Source of the DNA: an uncultured Eubacterium sp.
Lineage (GTDB): Bacteria; Bacillota; Clostridia; Lachnospirales; Lachnospiraceae
Assembly: GCA_910584345.1 (NCBI GenBank)
Contig: CAJTZX010000066.1
Location: 1 to 18,398 of the forward strand
Reading direction: 5' to 3'
DNA: 18,398 nt
The number at the start of each line of letters is the position of its first letter. The stretch's first letter is position 1. The translations under genes were made by a program, and so were the position numbers. Positions 5,490 to 14,400 of the stretch are shown in pieces. Under the pieces are notes generated by a model. That model had not been told where the DNA came from and searched no databases. It saw only the letters and a list, made by a program, of their open reading frames with translations.

Positions 5490-6835
5490 AAAAAGTTTCA
5501 GTAAAAACGAAGATTGTATTTTGGCTTACGATGTTAACAGCGCTGCTTGCTGTACTTTTGGTTATTTTTATGATGGCAATCAGCAATAGAGTTTCCGATC
5601 AGACGGCAGAAGATCAGCTGGTTTCAGCAGTCAGAAATCGGATAGGGCAGATTCACATGGAGCAGGGAAAACCAAAGCTTGGAAAAGGGTTTCGGTTTTA
5701 TCAAAATGGAGTGACGATGCTTATTTACAGTAAAAAGGAAACTTTGCTGGCGGGGCAGATTCCGATCTCATTTGTCTTTGGTGAACCTTTTCAAAACGGA
5801 TTGGTACGAATGATAGATGCAGGCGAAATACAATATTTCATGTTAGATCTATGGGTTTCAGACGGATGGGATAATGGGGTATGGGTGCGTGGTCTGATCG
5901 AAGCGCCGGATAATAGAATGTCTGCGTATCATTTGTTAAAAGTTGCATTGATAACGCTTCCTTTTTTTATGGCATTGGCTGCGGTAGGGAGTTATCGGAT
6001 TATACGCAGAGCTTTTCAGCCATTGGATGCTATCAATGCTACGGCTGCAGCAATTAATGAGGCGCGCGATTTATCCAGACGTATCGGCCTTCCGCCTGGG
6101 GAAGATGAATTTTCCAGGCTGGGCAGTTCGTTTGATGAGTTGTTCGAACGGTTGGAACGGTCTTTTGAAGCAGAAAAACAGTTTACGGCAGATGCTTCCC
6201 ATGAGCTGCGTACGCCAGTATCTATTATTAAAGGAGCATGTGAGTATGCGCTAAAGTATGACGAAACGCAGGAAGACAGACAGGAATCATTGGATATGAT
6301 TAAGCGTCAGGCGGAGAAGATGTCCGGCATTATTTCTCAGCTTCTAAGCATGACAAGGTTGGAGCAGGGTACAGAACAGATCTGTATGGAGACGCTGGAG
6401 CTGCGAGATTTTCTTCGCAGACTGTGCACAGAACAGGTATTTGATGCAGGACATGTCGTTGTTGAAGATGGTGATTTGATAGAAGTGCAGGCAAATGCTG
6501 GACTGCTGTCAAGACTTGTGATAAATCTGGTGGAAAATGCTTTGAAATATGGGCGCACAGATGGCCATGTATGGCTGTCCGTCCGGTCGTATGGCGACGA
6601 AGTACAGCTTATGGTGCAGGATGACGGACCAGGAATTGCTCCAGAACACCAGGAAAAAATATGGCAGAGATTTTATCAGGCGGATGCCGCCCACAGCGAA
6701 GAGATGGGAGCTGGATTGGGGCTGCCGATGGTGCAGCAGATTGCAAAGATTCATGGTGGCTATATGACATTAGAAAGTGAGTTGCATGTGGGCAGCTTAT
6801 TTATCTTGCATTTGCCGGCAAAGAAGGTTTCATAA
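5486..6835 (+). CDS. Sensor histidine kinase
   Basis: A 449-residue membrane kinase. Transmembrane helices lie at about 11-31 and 150-169, enclosing an extracellular sensor of about 115 residues rich in aromatic residues and without a recognisable ligand motif. HAMP follows (about 172-225: RAFQPLDAINATAAAINEAR), then the dimerisation/phosphoacceptor helix FTADASHELRTPVSIIKG with H239. The catalytic domain has an N-box (NLVENALKYG, N351), G1 (DDGPGIA, 379-385), an F-box region (IWQRFYQAD) and G2 (GAGLGLPM, 408-415). All catalytic residues are present, so it should be an active kinase. It overlaps the response regulator by four bases. Its last codons and stop run into a tandem array of possible regulator boxes. 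Probable role: sensing an envelope or extracellular cue and controlling the two PepSY genes downstream. The signal is unknown. Confidence 0.95.
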   Translation: MKKVSVKTKIVFWLTMLTALLAVLLVIFMMAISNRVSDQTAEDQLVSAVRNRIGQIHMEQGKPKLGKGFRFYQNGVTMLIYSKKETLLAGQIPISFVFGEPFQNGLVRMIDAGEIQYFMLDLWVSDGWDNGVWVRGLIEAPDNRMSAYHLLKVALITLPFFMALAAVGSYRIIRRAFQPLDAINATAAAINEARDLSRRIGLPPGEDEFSRLGSSFDELFERLERSFEAEKQFTADASHELRTPVSIIKGACEYALKYDETQEDRQESLDMIKRQAEKMSGIISQLLSMTRLEQGTEQICMETLELRDFLRRLCTEQVFDAGHVVVEDGDLIEVQANAGLLSRLVINLVENALKYGRTDGHVWLSVRSYGDEVQLMVQDDGPGIAPEHQEKIWQRFYQADAAHSEEMGAGLGLPMVQQIAKIHGGYMTLESELHVGSLFILHLPAKKVS

Positions 6836-6857
6836 GGTTTTATAAGATTCCATAAGG
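6828..6857 (+). promoter_or_regulatory. Three tandem 10-bp boxes, candidate response-regulator sites
   Basis: TTTCATAAGG (6828-6837), TTTTATAAGA (6838-6847) and TTCCATAAGG (6848-6857) follow each other without a gap, starting inside the last codons of the kinase. Same-face direct repeats of about one helical turn are typical of OmpR/PhoB-family binding arrays. The assignment to the adjacent regulator is inferred. Confidence 0.55.
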
Positions 6858-6880
6858 ATCAATTATATTTTTCTTATCAA

Positions 6881-6927
6881 TTTCATGTACGTTTCATATT
6901 TTAAGATTAAGATTTGTTTATGAAACG
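6881..6927 (+). promoter_or_regulatory. Further TTTCAT boxes and dyad at the PepSY lipoprotein promoter
   Basis: TTTCAT occurs at 6881-6886 and 6892-6897, eleven bases apart. CGTTTCATA (6890-6898) is repeated as a perfect inverted copy TATGAAACG (6919-6927). Two TAAGAT hexamers (6902-6907, 6908-6913) could serve as -10 elements, with the TTTCAT boxes upstream taking the place of a poor -35, as at activator-dependent promoters. The assignment of the -10 is uncertain. Confidence 0.5.
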
Positions 6928-6961
6928 AATCAACAATTAAATTCAGAAAGGAAAGCATTTC

Positions 6962-7804
6962 ATGAAGCAAAAAAGTATTTTGTGTGCGACCGGTATGGCT
7001 GTTTTGCTGGTAAGCGCTTGTGGCAGGCAGGAAAGGCAGTTGGAATATATCGGCGCGTCCCAAGCAAAAAGCCTGGCATTGGAAGCATCTGGCATAGCTG
7101 CTTCGCAGGCTGAGTTTACGTCTGTAGATATGTCAGAGCAAAATGGGCAGGATTATTATGAAGTAGAGTTTACCGCTCTCGGAGCAGATTATTCATATGA
7201 TATCGATGCCCTTACAGGAGTGATTATTGAAGCGGATGTACCGGATACCGCGATACAGCAGAAAGGAAATGCGGCAGATGATCTTATACCGGACGAAGCT
7301 GCAAATAACGAAATCCGTACGGATGGCGGGAATCAGACGGAGACAGGAATGATTTCAGAGCAGGAAGCAAAAACAAGAGCATTAGCACATGCCGGATTGA
7401 CAGACGAACAGGTATCGTTTCTAAAATGCAGTTTGGATCAGGATGATGGCAAAACAGTTTATGAAACAGAGTTTTATACGGCAGATGGCAAAGAGTATGA
7501 TTATGAGATTGACGCATTTACAGGAGAAGTAGTCAGTTATAATTATGATACAGAGTCCGTTGTGCCGCAAGATGCAAAGAAGGATAGCAGCATTACGGAG
7601 CAGGAAGCTATGGAACTGGCATTGGCGCAGGTGCCGGGTGCTTCCATGGATGATATTTGGGAATTTGAGACCGACCATGAGGATGGCCGTATCGAGTATG
7701 AGGGCAAAATCAGATACGACGGCATGGAATATGAATTTGAAATTGATGCCTACAGCGGAGCTTTTCGCAGCTGGGAAGCAGAGCTGATGGATCATTCTGA
7801 TTAA
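6962..7804 (+). CDS. Lipoprotein with three PepSY domains
   Basis: A 280-residue exported protein starting at ATG 6962 after AGAAAGGAAAG. The signal sequence ends in the lipobox V17-S-A-C20, so it should be anchored to the outer face of the membrane. Three PepSY domains follow at about 30-91, 131-196 and 211-273, each with the [IQ]xxEQEA...ALA helix and a D-YxYxIDAxTG-type ending (SYDIDALTG, DYEIDAFTG, EFEIDAYSG). Acidic, low-complexity linkers separate them. PepSY domains occur in propeptides of M4 peptidases and in membrane proteins, where they are thought to inhibit or fold partner proteins or bind ligands; no catalytic role is known. It lies directly behind a two-component system and in front of a second PepSY gene, separated by 45 bases. 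It is probably a target of that system, possibly also feeding back on the kinase sensor (inferred). Confidence 0.9.
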   Translation: MKQKSILCATGMAVLLVSACGRQERQLEYIGASQAKSLALEASGIAASQAEFTSVDMSEQNGQDYYEVEFTALGADYSYDIDALTGVIIEADVPDTAIQQKGNAADDLIPDEAANNEIRTDGGNQTETGMISEQEAKTRALAHAGLTDEQVSFLKCSLDQDDGKTVYETEFYTADGKEYDYEIDAFTGEVVSYNYDTESVVPQDAKKDSSITEQEAMELALAQVPGASMDDIWEFETDHEDGRIEYEGKIRYDGMEYEFEIDAYSGAFRSWEAELMDHSD

Positions 7805-7849
7805 AATTGGAAAATAATAAAATGAATAAAAATGCAGGAGGAAAGAAAG

Positions 7850-8584
7850 ATGAAAGTAAGAAAGAGTTTAGCAGCTGTTTTACTGGCAGCAGGAGTGATT
7901 GTGACAGGTAGCCTGGCAGGAGCAGACAGTGCTGTGGCAGCAAGAATTTCCAGTGCGAATCAGGCAAAGCAAAAAGCATTGCAGAAGATACCGAATGCTG
8001 TAGTAACAGAGGTAGATATGGATCGTGAAAACGGAGAGCAGGTTTATGAGATTGAATTGGTCAAAGGCTCGAAAAAATACGAGATTACGTACCGCTCATC
8101 GGATGGTAAAATGCTTGCGTATGGCTGGGAAAAAACGACTGTCAGCCCGAATCGCAGCCGCTCCATTATCAGTGAAGATAAATGCAGACAACTTGCGCTT
8201 AAAAAGGTAAAAGATGGGACGATTACTGCTGTTTCACAGAAAACGGACGATGGCATTGATATTTATAAGGTTAAGATGACGGCGGGAAAGAAGCATTATA
8301 CGCTGAAATATCATGCCAGAACCGGAGCTTTGATCGAGTGCAAATGGAAGCTTGTGAACGTATCTGCATCCAATGGCCAGAATGGGGATATCGGTATGGA
8401 AAAAGCAAAGCAAATCGCGTTGAAGGAAGTTCCGGGTGCAGTTGTGTATCAGGCAAAATATGATGTAGATGATGGTGTAGCAGTTTATGAGATTGAAGTG
8501 GTGAAAGGCAATTATGAGTATGAATTTAAGATTGCCGCAGATTCTGGAACCATTTTAGAAAGAGATAAAGATTTTAGAGATTAA
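7850..8584 (+). CDS. Secreted protein with three PepSY domains
   Basis: ATG 7850 is used: a perfect AGGAGG lies at 7836-7841, and the in-frame ATG at 7832 is upstream of that site. The 244-residue protein has a signal peptide (MKVRKSLAAVLLAAGVIVTG, then AVA|A cleavage near residue 30) with no lipobox, so it should be secreted free. PepSY domains lie at about 34-93, 107-166 and 182-238 (NQAKQKALQKIPNAVV...; DKCRQLALKKV...; EKAKQIALKEVPGAVV...). The mature protein is rich in Lys, in contrast to the acidic lipoprotein just upstream, so the two might associate electrostatically (inference). The gene is co-directional with the lipoprotein, 45 bases away, and ends before a strong terminator, so it closes the operon. 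Confidence 0.9.
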   Translation: MKVRKSLAAVLLAAGVIVTGSLAGADSAVAARISSANQAKQKALQKIPNAVVTEVDMDRENGEQVYEIELVKGSKKYEITYRSSDGKMLAYGWEKTTVSPNRSRSIISEDKCRQLALKKVKDGTITAVSQKTDDGIDIYKVKMTAGKKHYTLKYHARTGALIECKWKLVNVSASNGQNGDIGMEKAKQIALKEVPGAVVYQAKYDVDDGVAVYEIEVVKGNYEYEFKIAADSGTILERDKDFRD

Positions 8585-8602
8585 AAAAATAGCTTTTACA
8601 AA

Positions 8603-8646
8603 CCTGTTGCAGTAAGGAACGTATTATGATACTGCAACAGGTTTTT
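8603..8646 (+). terminator. Strong rho-independent terminator of the PepSY operon
   Basis: CCTGTTGCAGTA (8603-8614) and TACTGCAACAGG (8630-8641) form a perfect 12-bp stem with a 15-base loop, followed by TTTTT. Confidence 0.9.
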
Positions 8647-8671
8647 AGGTATAGGCTTTTGCGTGTATCTT

Positions 8672-8680
8672 TGTTATAAT
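8672..8680 (+). promoter_or_regulatory. Extended -10 promoter for the ATPase/nuclease gene
   Basis: TGT followed by a perfect TATAAT (8675-8680) gives an extended -10. No good -35 lies at 17 bases. It sits 26 bases after the preceding terminator and 30 bases before the chosen start codon. Confidence 0.6.
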
Positions 8681-8709
8681 ATTGCCAGTAGAGAAGGAGT
8701 GTGAATAAC

Positions 8710-10443
8710 ATGGGTAAAGAAAGAAAACGCCTTCCGGTGGGAATAGAAAATTTTGAGCAGATGATTCATGATAACTATTATTATGTGGATAAAACAGGAT
8801 TGATTTCAGAACTGATCCGTAATGGAGGAATGGTAAATCTCTTTACCAGACCAAGACGCTTTGGGAAAACCTTAAATATGAGTATGCTGGAACATTTTTT
8901 TTCCATAGAGAGAGATAAAAGTATCTTTGATGGATTGAAAATTTCAAAAGATGCAAAACAGTGTGAAGAGTATATGGGGAAGTATCCGGTTATTTCAGTT
9001 TCCCTTAAAGGAATCAATGCTGCTACTTATGAAGGCGCATTTGATTTTGCGGTTCAGATCATGAAAAGAGCAGCCCGTAATGTTCAGTTTCTTTTGGAAA
9101 GCAACTCTTTAAGTGATTATGATAAGTTAGAATATAAGGAACTTTTGAATAGTAATATGAGCGAGTCTGTATTTTGTGGTGGACTGAAAATATTATCGGA
9201 ATTGTTGGAGAAACATTATGGAACAAAAGTAATTCTTTTAATGGATGAATATGATGTCCCATTAGCAAAAGCATTTGAAAACGGGTATTATGATCGGATG
9301 ATATTTCTAATCCGTAATCTGTTGGAACAGACATTAAAAACGAATAACAGCCTGAAATTTGCAGTGATGACGGGGTGTATGCGTATTTCCAAAGAGAGCA
9401 TTTTTACTGGTCTGAATAATCTGAAAGTATTATCAATCACAGATGAACGTTATGATGAATATTTTGGTTTTACGGATACGGAAGTAAGAGAAATGTTGAA
9501 GTATTATGAAACAGAAGATCATTATGAAGAAATCAAAAGCTGGTACGACGGGTATCAGTTTGGCAACGTAGAAGTATATTGCCCGTGGGATGTATTGAAT
9601 CACTGTGATAGAATTAAAGACCATGCAAATGTGTCTCCGGAAAATTATTGGATCAATACCAGCAGTAACGATGCTGTCAAGAAATTTGTTCAGATGTCTG
9701 ACAATCTTACAACCAAACGTGAGATTGAAAAACTGCTCGCCGGTGGGGAAATCACGAAAGAGATTCATCAGGAGATGATCTATCCGGAAATGTACCAGTC
9801 TTTAGAGAACGTCTGGAGTCTCTTATTTATGACCGGATATTTAACGCAGCGTGGAAGGGTTGATATAAAACGGTATAAACTTGCGATACCAAATTTGGAA
9901 ATCCGGGATATTTTTCAGACACAGATTATGGACTGCTTCAAAGAGAGTGTTACAAAAGACGGCGATACGTTGAGCCGGTTCTGTAATGCCTTGAAAAATG
10001 GAAAGGAAAAAAACGTAGAGGAGATTTTTGAAAGCTACCTGAAAAAGACCATCAGTATCCGGGATACGTTTGTGAGGAAGGCGAGGAAAGAAAACTTTTA
10101 TCATGGAATACTGCTTGGAATCCTGGGTGTGAAGGAGGAATGGTACGTATCGTCCAATCAGGAAACCGGCGAAGGGTACAGCGATATCCTCATAGAAACC
10201 GAAAACAGTGAAATGGCTATCCTTATTGAAGTTAAGTATGCCAATGACGGTAATCTTTATCAGGCTTGTGAAAAGGCGTTAAGGCAGGTAGAAGAAAGGA
10301 AGTATGATGAAGAACTCCGGGAAAACGGAGTGGATAAAATTTTAAAATATGGGATTGCGTGTTATATGAAACGCTGTAAAGTGAAACTGAGAGAGGAATC
10401 ATATATCAGAAACCGATCAGGTTATAAAAAAGCGGAGCTGTAA
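8710..10443 (+). CDS. AAA-ATPase-like protein with C-terminal PD-(D/E)XK nuclease domain (DUF1703 type)
   Basis: ATG 8710 is preferred; GTG 8701 is only one base after the AAGGAG site. The product is 577 residues, the usual size of this family. The N-terminal part has IENFEQMIHDNYYYVDKT, the atypical Walker A RPRRFGKT (47-54) and Walker B VILLMDEYD (174-182), matching the AAA-ATPase-like domain of the DUF1703 group. The SWYDGYQFG segment in the middle is characteristic of the family. The C-terminal domain has GYSDILIE (D492) and ILIEVKYA (E507-x-K509), the PD-(D/E)XK signature. No membrane segment is seen. These proteins are common and multi-copy in Bacteroidetes and Lachnospiraceae; they are proposed to act in defence or as selfish elements, but the function is unproven. 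It has its own promoter and terminator, suggesting an independent cassette. Confidence 0.9.
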   Translation: MGKERKRLPVGIENFEQMIHDNYYYVDKTGLISELIRNGGMVNLFTRPRRFGKTLNMSMLEHFFSIERDKSIFDGLKISKDAKQCEEYMGKYPVISVSLKGINAATYEGAFDFAVQIMKRAARNVQFLLESNSLSDYDKLEYKELLNSNMSESVFCGGLKILSELLEKHYGTKVILLMDEYDVPLAKAFENGYYDRMIFLIRNLLEQTLKTNNSLKFAVMTGCMRISKESIFTGLNNLKVLSITDERYDEYFGFTDTEVREMLKYYETEDHYEEIKSWYDGYQFGNVEVYCPWDVLNHCDRIKDHANVSPENYWINTSSNDAVKKFVQMSDNLTTKREIEKLLAGGEITKEIHQEMIYPEMYQSLENVWSLLFMTGYLTQRGRVDIKRYKLAIPNLEIRDIFQTQIMDCFKESVTKDGDTLSRFCNALKNGKEKNVEEIFESYLKKTISIRDTFVRKARKENFYHGILLGILGVKEEWYVSSNQETGEGYSDILIETENSEMAILIEVKYANDGNLYQACEKALRQVEERKYDEELRENGVDKILKYGIACYMKRCKVKLREESYIRNRSGYKKAEL

Positions 10444-10463
10444 GGATACAGTTCCGTTTTTTT
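10433..10463 (+). terminator. Terminator overlapping the end of the ATPase/nuclease gene
   Basis: CGGAGCTGT (10433-10441) pairs with ACAGTTCCG (10448-10456), nine pairs with one G-U, and is followed by seven T. The stem includes the final codons and the first base of the stop codon. Confidence 0.85.
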
Positions 10464-10611
10464 ATGGCCTGATTTATGTATGAGCCAGAAAAAGGGAGAT
10501 GAAAGGGTATGCACATTTTATACAAATTTGATAGAAATATGAGTGCGATTGTGGTATTCTGTTAGCAGTAAAAATTGAAAATTACAGATGATATAAAGGA
10601 GATAAAACTAT

Positions 10612-11169
10612 ATGGCAACACAGTTAAAGAAAAGACCCATTGAAAAAGAACTGAATTTCTTAGCTGACTTTGAACTATATGGAGTGTTAATGTTTGCAGG
10701 AATGTATTTCGCAACAAAGTTTATTATCGATATGGATGTTGGAAAGAACGCGTTCAAATTAAATTGGATTTCGTTTTATCCATTGTTGATATTTTCTGTC
10801 ATAGTAGTAGAGGGCAGCTTCTATTGGCGTAATAAGTTGAGAATGGTAAGAAGAAAAACGGCGTTAAGTAATTTTGAAATTGGCAGGATTTACAGTAAAT
10901 TAAGATGGATAAATGTAATTTTATTAACAGCCTATCTGCCAATAATTATCATTGCGGTTCTTGAAAAAGAAGATTTATCTGGAATAATTGTTGGAATTTT
11001 ACTGTATTTTATGGCGGTCATAGAACAAATCAATTATTTTCATATCAGGCTTTCTTATCAGACGGTAAATGGCAGCCTTTTAGTGATTGAGCCTTTAAAA
11101 AAACTTTTTACTGGAACTGGGAAACGTTCACAATTGCGGAAGGATATTGATAGTTATTTAAAAGGTTAA
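10612..11169 (+). CDS. Four-helix membrane protein of unknown function
   Basis: A 185-residue protein starting at ATG 10612, nine bases after AAGGAGA. It has hydrophobic segments at about 22-40, 51-72, 97-117 and 122-144, charged loops (RNKLRMVRRKTALSNFE between helices 2 and 3), and a basic C-terminal tail (GTGKRSQLRKDIDSYLKG). Both ends are predicted cytoplasmic. I recognise no family or catalytic motif. It is preceded by the terminator of the nuclease gene and followed by a terminator-like hairpin, so it is probably transcribed alone. The 148 bases upstream (10464-10611) contain only weak promoter matches (TTGATA at 10528-10533; TATTCT at 10555-10560 with an extended TG, spaced too far apart). 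Confidence 0.75.
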   Translation: MATQLKKRPIEKELNFLADFELYGVLMFAGMYFATKFIIDMDVGKNAFKLNWISFYPLLIFSVIVVEGSFYWRNKLRMVRRKTALSNFEIGRIYSKLRWINVILLTAYLPIIIIAVLEKEDLSGIIVGILLYFMAVIEQINYFHIRLSYQTVNGSLLVIEPLKKLFTGTGKRSQLRKDIDSYLKG

Positions 11170-11229
11170 CTTCCAGTTTGTTTAAACGACGATAGCCACA
11201 ATTACAATAGAATAAGTCGCACAGCGTTA

Positions 11230-11265
11230 GAGCGTATAGAAAACCAGTCTATGCGTTCAATTTTT
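11230..11265 (+). terminator. Probable terminator after the four-helix membrane protein
   Basis: GAGCGTATAG (11230-11239) pairs with CTATGCGTTC (11249-11258), ten pairs including two G-U, with a 9-base loop. AATTTTT follows. It lies 61 bases after the stop codon. Confidence 0.55.
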
Positions 11266-11283
11266 ATGTAAAGGAGCAGATTT

Positions 11284-11391
11284 ATGAGCAAAGACAGCAA
11301 TACACGACATGAACTGAACTGTTACGTTACTTTTATATTTACAAAGAAAAAGGAAAATTTGGTGATTGTATGTTATGCGCATTTGTGCTAG
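11284..11391 (+). CDS. Small ORF, 35 residues, partly made of repeat sequence; doubtful
   Basis: ATG 11284 follows AAAGGAG at good spacing and reads MSKDSNTRHELNCYVTFIFT, ending CYAHLC. Its middle third is the repeat fragment at 11307-11326, and its stop codon lies inside the -10 of the next promoter. No family is recognised. It may be a chance frame created by a decayed repeat, or a leader peptide. Confidence 0.25.
   Translation: MSKDSNTRHELNCYVTFIFTKKKENLVIVCYAHLC
11307..11326 (+). repeat. Fragment of the right-edge repeat
   Basis: ACATGAACTGAACTGTTACG matches ACATGATCTGAACGGTTACG at 18266-18285 in 18 of 20 positions. The following bases (TTAC TTTTA versus TTACTATTCA) are also similar after a gap. 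It is probably a degenerate partial copy of the same family. Confidence 0.5.
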
Positions 11392-11394
11392 AAT
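11366..11394 (+). promoter_or_regulatory. Promoter candidate for the M60 peptidase operon
   Basis: TTGTAT (11366-11371), a 17-base spacer, and TAGAAT (11389-11394) with TG just upstream (extended -10). It lies 78 bases before the start codon of the peptidase gene. A TTTCC/GGAAA hairpin about 30-50 bases into the leader has no T-run and no clear role. Confidence 0.55.
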
Positions 11395-11471
11395 AGTGGC
11401 ACTATTTTCCCGCTTTCCTAATCTATGGAAATGACAGGAATCAGATAAAGCAAAGGAAAGGAACAGAGTTT

Positions 11472-14400
11472 ATGAAGAAACGATTCGCAGCGGCGCTGCT
11501 GTCTGCCTGCCTGGCGCTTGGGCCGTGTGCCGGCTACTATGTGCCTGCCTATGGTGCGCAGCAGAATGCCGTATTGACAGACATGAAACAGAGTACATTG
11601 GAGGTGGAGGTAGCATCTACACAATGGTTTCCATATGAAGGAAATGTAATTGTAAAGATCAGCGATGGAAGTGGCAGGAACGATCAAAAGGAGCTTACTA
11701 TTGCAAAAGATGCATCCGCCGAGGCAATATTTCAAGTGCCGCAAGGGGACTATACAGTCAGTGTCCAGGCAGAGAAATTTGCTTCTTATACACAGCAGAT
11801 ACATACTGAAGCCGGATGGATACATAAAATAAAAGTCTGCTCTTCGAAAATACAAAATGGCAGCAGTGCGGTACCAGGATGGTTAAGGTCTGGCGATGTG
11901 GATGGAGACGGCGATATTGATGAGGATGATTCCAACGCTTTGCAGGCTGCAATACGAGCAGGGAAGGACGAAAAAGCCTGTGATCTGAATTATGACGGCA
12001 AAGTAGATCTGGCTGATTTAAATTTGCTGGTACAAAGTAAAGATGAAAAACAGGAATCCGCTGTTGAAAAACTCTGGTCTGTGGATTCGTCTGCGGTTAC
12101 GGCAGAATCTGGTACGAAACTGATAGATAGCGCAGGATTTGAAGCTATGTTTCAGGAAGAAGGAAGCGTAAAGCTGCAAAATGAAAGCGGTAGTGTGATT
12201 TCAGAAGAACATCCGGTAGAATTTACGATTGCGCTGACCGACGGAAATGAAAAGCAGGCGCCAAAGCTGGGAGGAATGACGATCAAAGCTCCACAGCAGA
12301 TATATGGCAGCAGTACCGTTAGCCAGATTGCAGACGGTACTGCTACGATTGTTTATTTGGATGCAGATGGAACAGAGAAGACTCGTCAGATATCTTTGTA
12401 TGAAAAACAAGAGAATGCATCGATTGCTGCATTTTCTTTCAGAGAAAACAGAGAGAAAATCAGTACGGAAGCAGATGGTTCGCTTGTGCTGGATTTCGGC
12501 GGGCAGATTGCAGTCAAGAGGGTATCTATTCGTATCACCGGAACGACCAAAAAGGAGCAAAATCTGGTAGAAATTGCAAAGGTGACATTTATCAACCATA
12601 TGGAAGATCACATTCCGGCTCCGCAGCTTGATATACCGGATATTTTGTCAGTTACGCCAGGCAGTAAAAAGCTGACCGTAGCCTGGAGCGCACAAAAAAA
12701 TATTACCGGTTATGAACTGTATATTTCGGGCCCGGTCAAAAATCAAAGCGGGGTAGAGTCACAGGTAATTGCCGTTTCGGATGTTTCTTACGAGGTTTCT
12801 TCTATTAATCAGAAAAACCTTGTAAATTACAAAGACTATACGCTGAAAGTGCGTTCGGTAAATGGTGATTGGAGAAGTCCATGGTCACAAGTAAAGACTG
12901 CAAAGCCGCTGCCGCAGGCAAAGCCGGCTGCACCGGATAATGTAAAGGCTGCGGGCGGTTACCGTTCGATTACCGTATCCTGGAAGGACATGGATGATTC
13001 GGATGGATATATGGTTTATTATAAAGAAAAAGATGCGGCAGAATATGAGCCGGCCGTAAAGGGTTTTGTCCAGACGAAAGAGGGGACAGGAAGGCTTCAT
13101 GGGACAAGCTATACGATCAACGGTTTAAAAGAGCATGCAGCTTATCTTGTCTATGTCACAAGCTGGAATGAATTTGGCTGGAGCGGCAAGTCGCTTGTAT
13201 CAGAAGCAGTGACCAGATCAGAGGCAGCGCCGGTTCTGCCATCCTATCGGTTGTTAAATACACCAAATGGCGTCGGGCAGGTGACGGCACACATCGTAGA
13301 TGCTGTGATTGGCGGCAGTGATGCAAGCATGGTGAACAGTCCTTTGGATACAAAGAAAAACAGCGGACTTGGTCTTGTAGATAACGATTATGCATCTTAT
13401 TGGAGCAAGGTTGATTGGGAAGACGGCGTTCAATACCCGGCTGCGACCAAGGGAATGACCATTACGTTGGATCAGGAATACGAGATGAACTATTTTACGT
13501 TCGCAGCGGCAGACCAAAAAGCCGGTTTTGATACCGTACGGATTGAATACTGGAATGAGGCGGACGCACATAATGAAAAAATCGCAGGGGCGCGTCTGCT
13601 GGAAAAGCATGATGTGAATGATAACCCATATTATATCGTAAAATTAGATGAAACGATTAAAGCCAATAAAATTAAAATGAGCATCGGACGCTCTTATGTA
13701 AGAGAGGAGATGAAAGTCGGAGAAATCCGTTTTTATCGCTATGATTCTCTGGAAGATGAGATTATGGCTCTCTATACGGATGAAATGCATATGACACTTC
13801 GTGACGATGTAACGCTTCAAACAATACAGGCATTAGAAAACCGTCTGGATACCCCGGATGCTGAAAGCAGTGAAAAACATCCGCTTTATCAAGAGCTAGC
13901 GCTGGAGATTCAGACAGCAAAAGAAATACTGACAACCGGATTGGATGCTGCCCGCAGGATTCATCCGCAGATTACAGCGCAAAAAGACGGGCATTTGGGA
14001 TTTGGTGGATTAAATGCATGGCAGCCGCTTGGCAGGACAGCTTATGCCAAAGAAACGCTGCTTGTATATGTCGGGCATCCTACAAAAAGAACAGGAGATG
14101 CAGCGCAGCTTCAGCTTGTATTTACACAACATCATGCGGAATCGTCTGGTTTGGCACGCATTGTCAATCTTAAGGTTGGCAGAAATATGATTACAGTTCC
14201 GCAGCTTTCAGATAAAGAAGCAGAACGCGGCGGTCAGATTTACGCAGCATATACCGGAACCAGTGATACAGATGCCTATGCAGTCCGTATCAGCGGCGGC
14301 AGTCCGATTCCGGTATTGGATGTATATGGTAAGAACGCAGGCGAACGGACAGAGGCAATTCGTGCTTATATACAGGAGTTAGAGGCGCACACGGCTTCTT

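Noticed and set aside
7832..7849. ATG at 7832 as the start of the second PepSY gene
   Set aside because: It lies upstream of the AGGAGG site that serves ATG 7850, and would add residues in front of a complete signal peptide.
8701..8709. GTG at 8701 as the start of the ATPase/nuclease gene
   Set aside because: It is only one base after AAGGAG, too close for initiation; ATG 8710 has suitable spacing.
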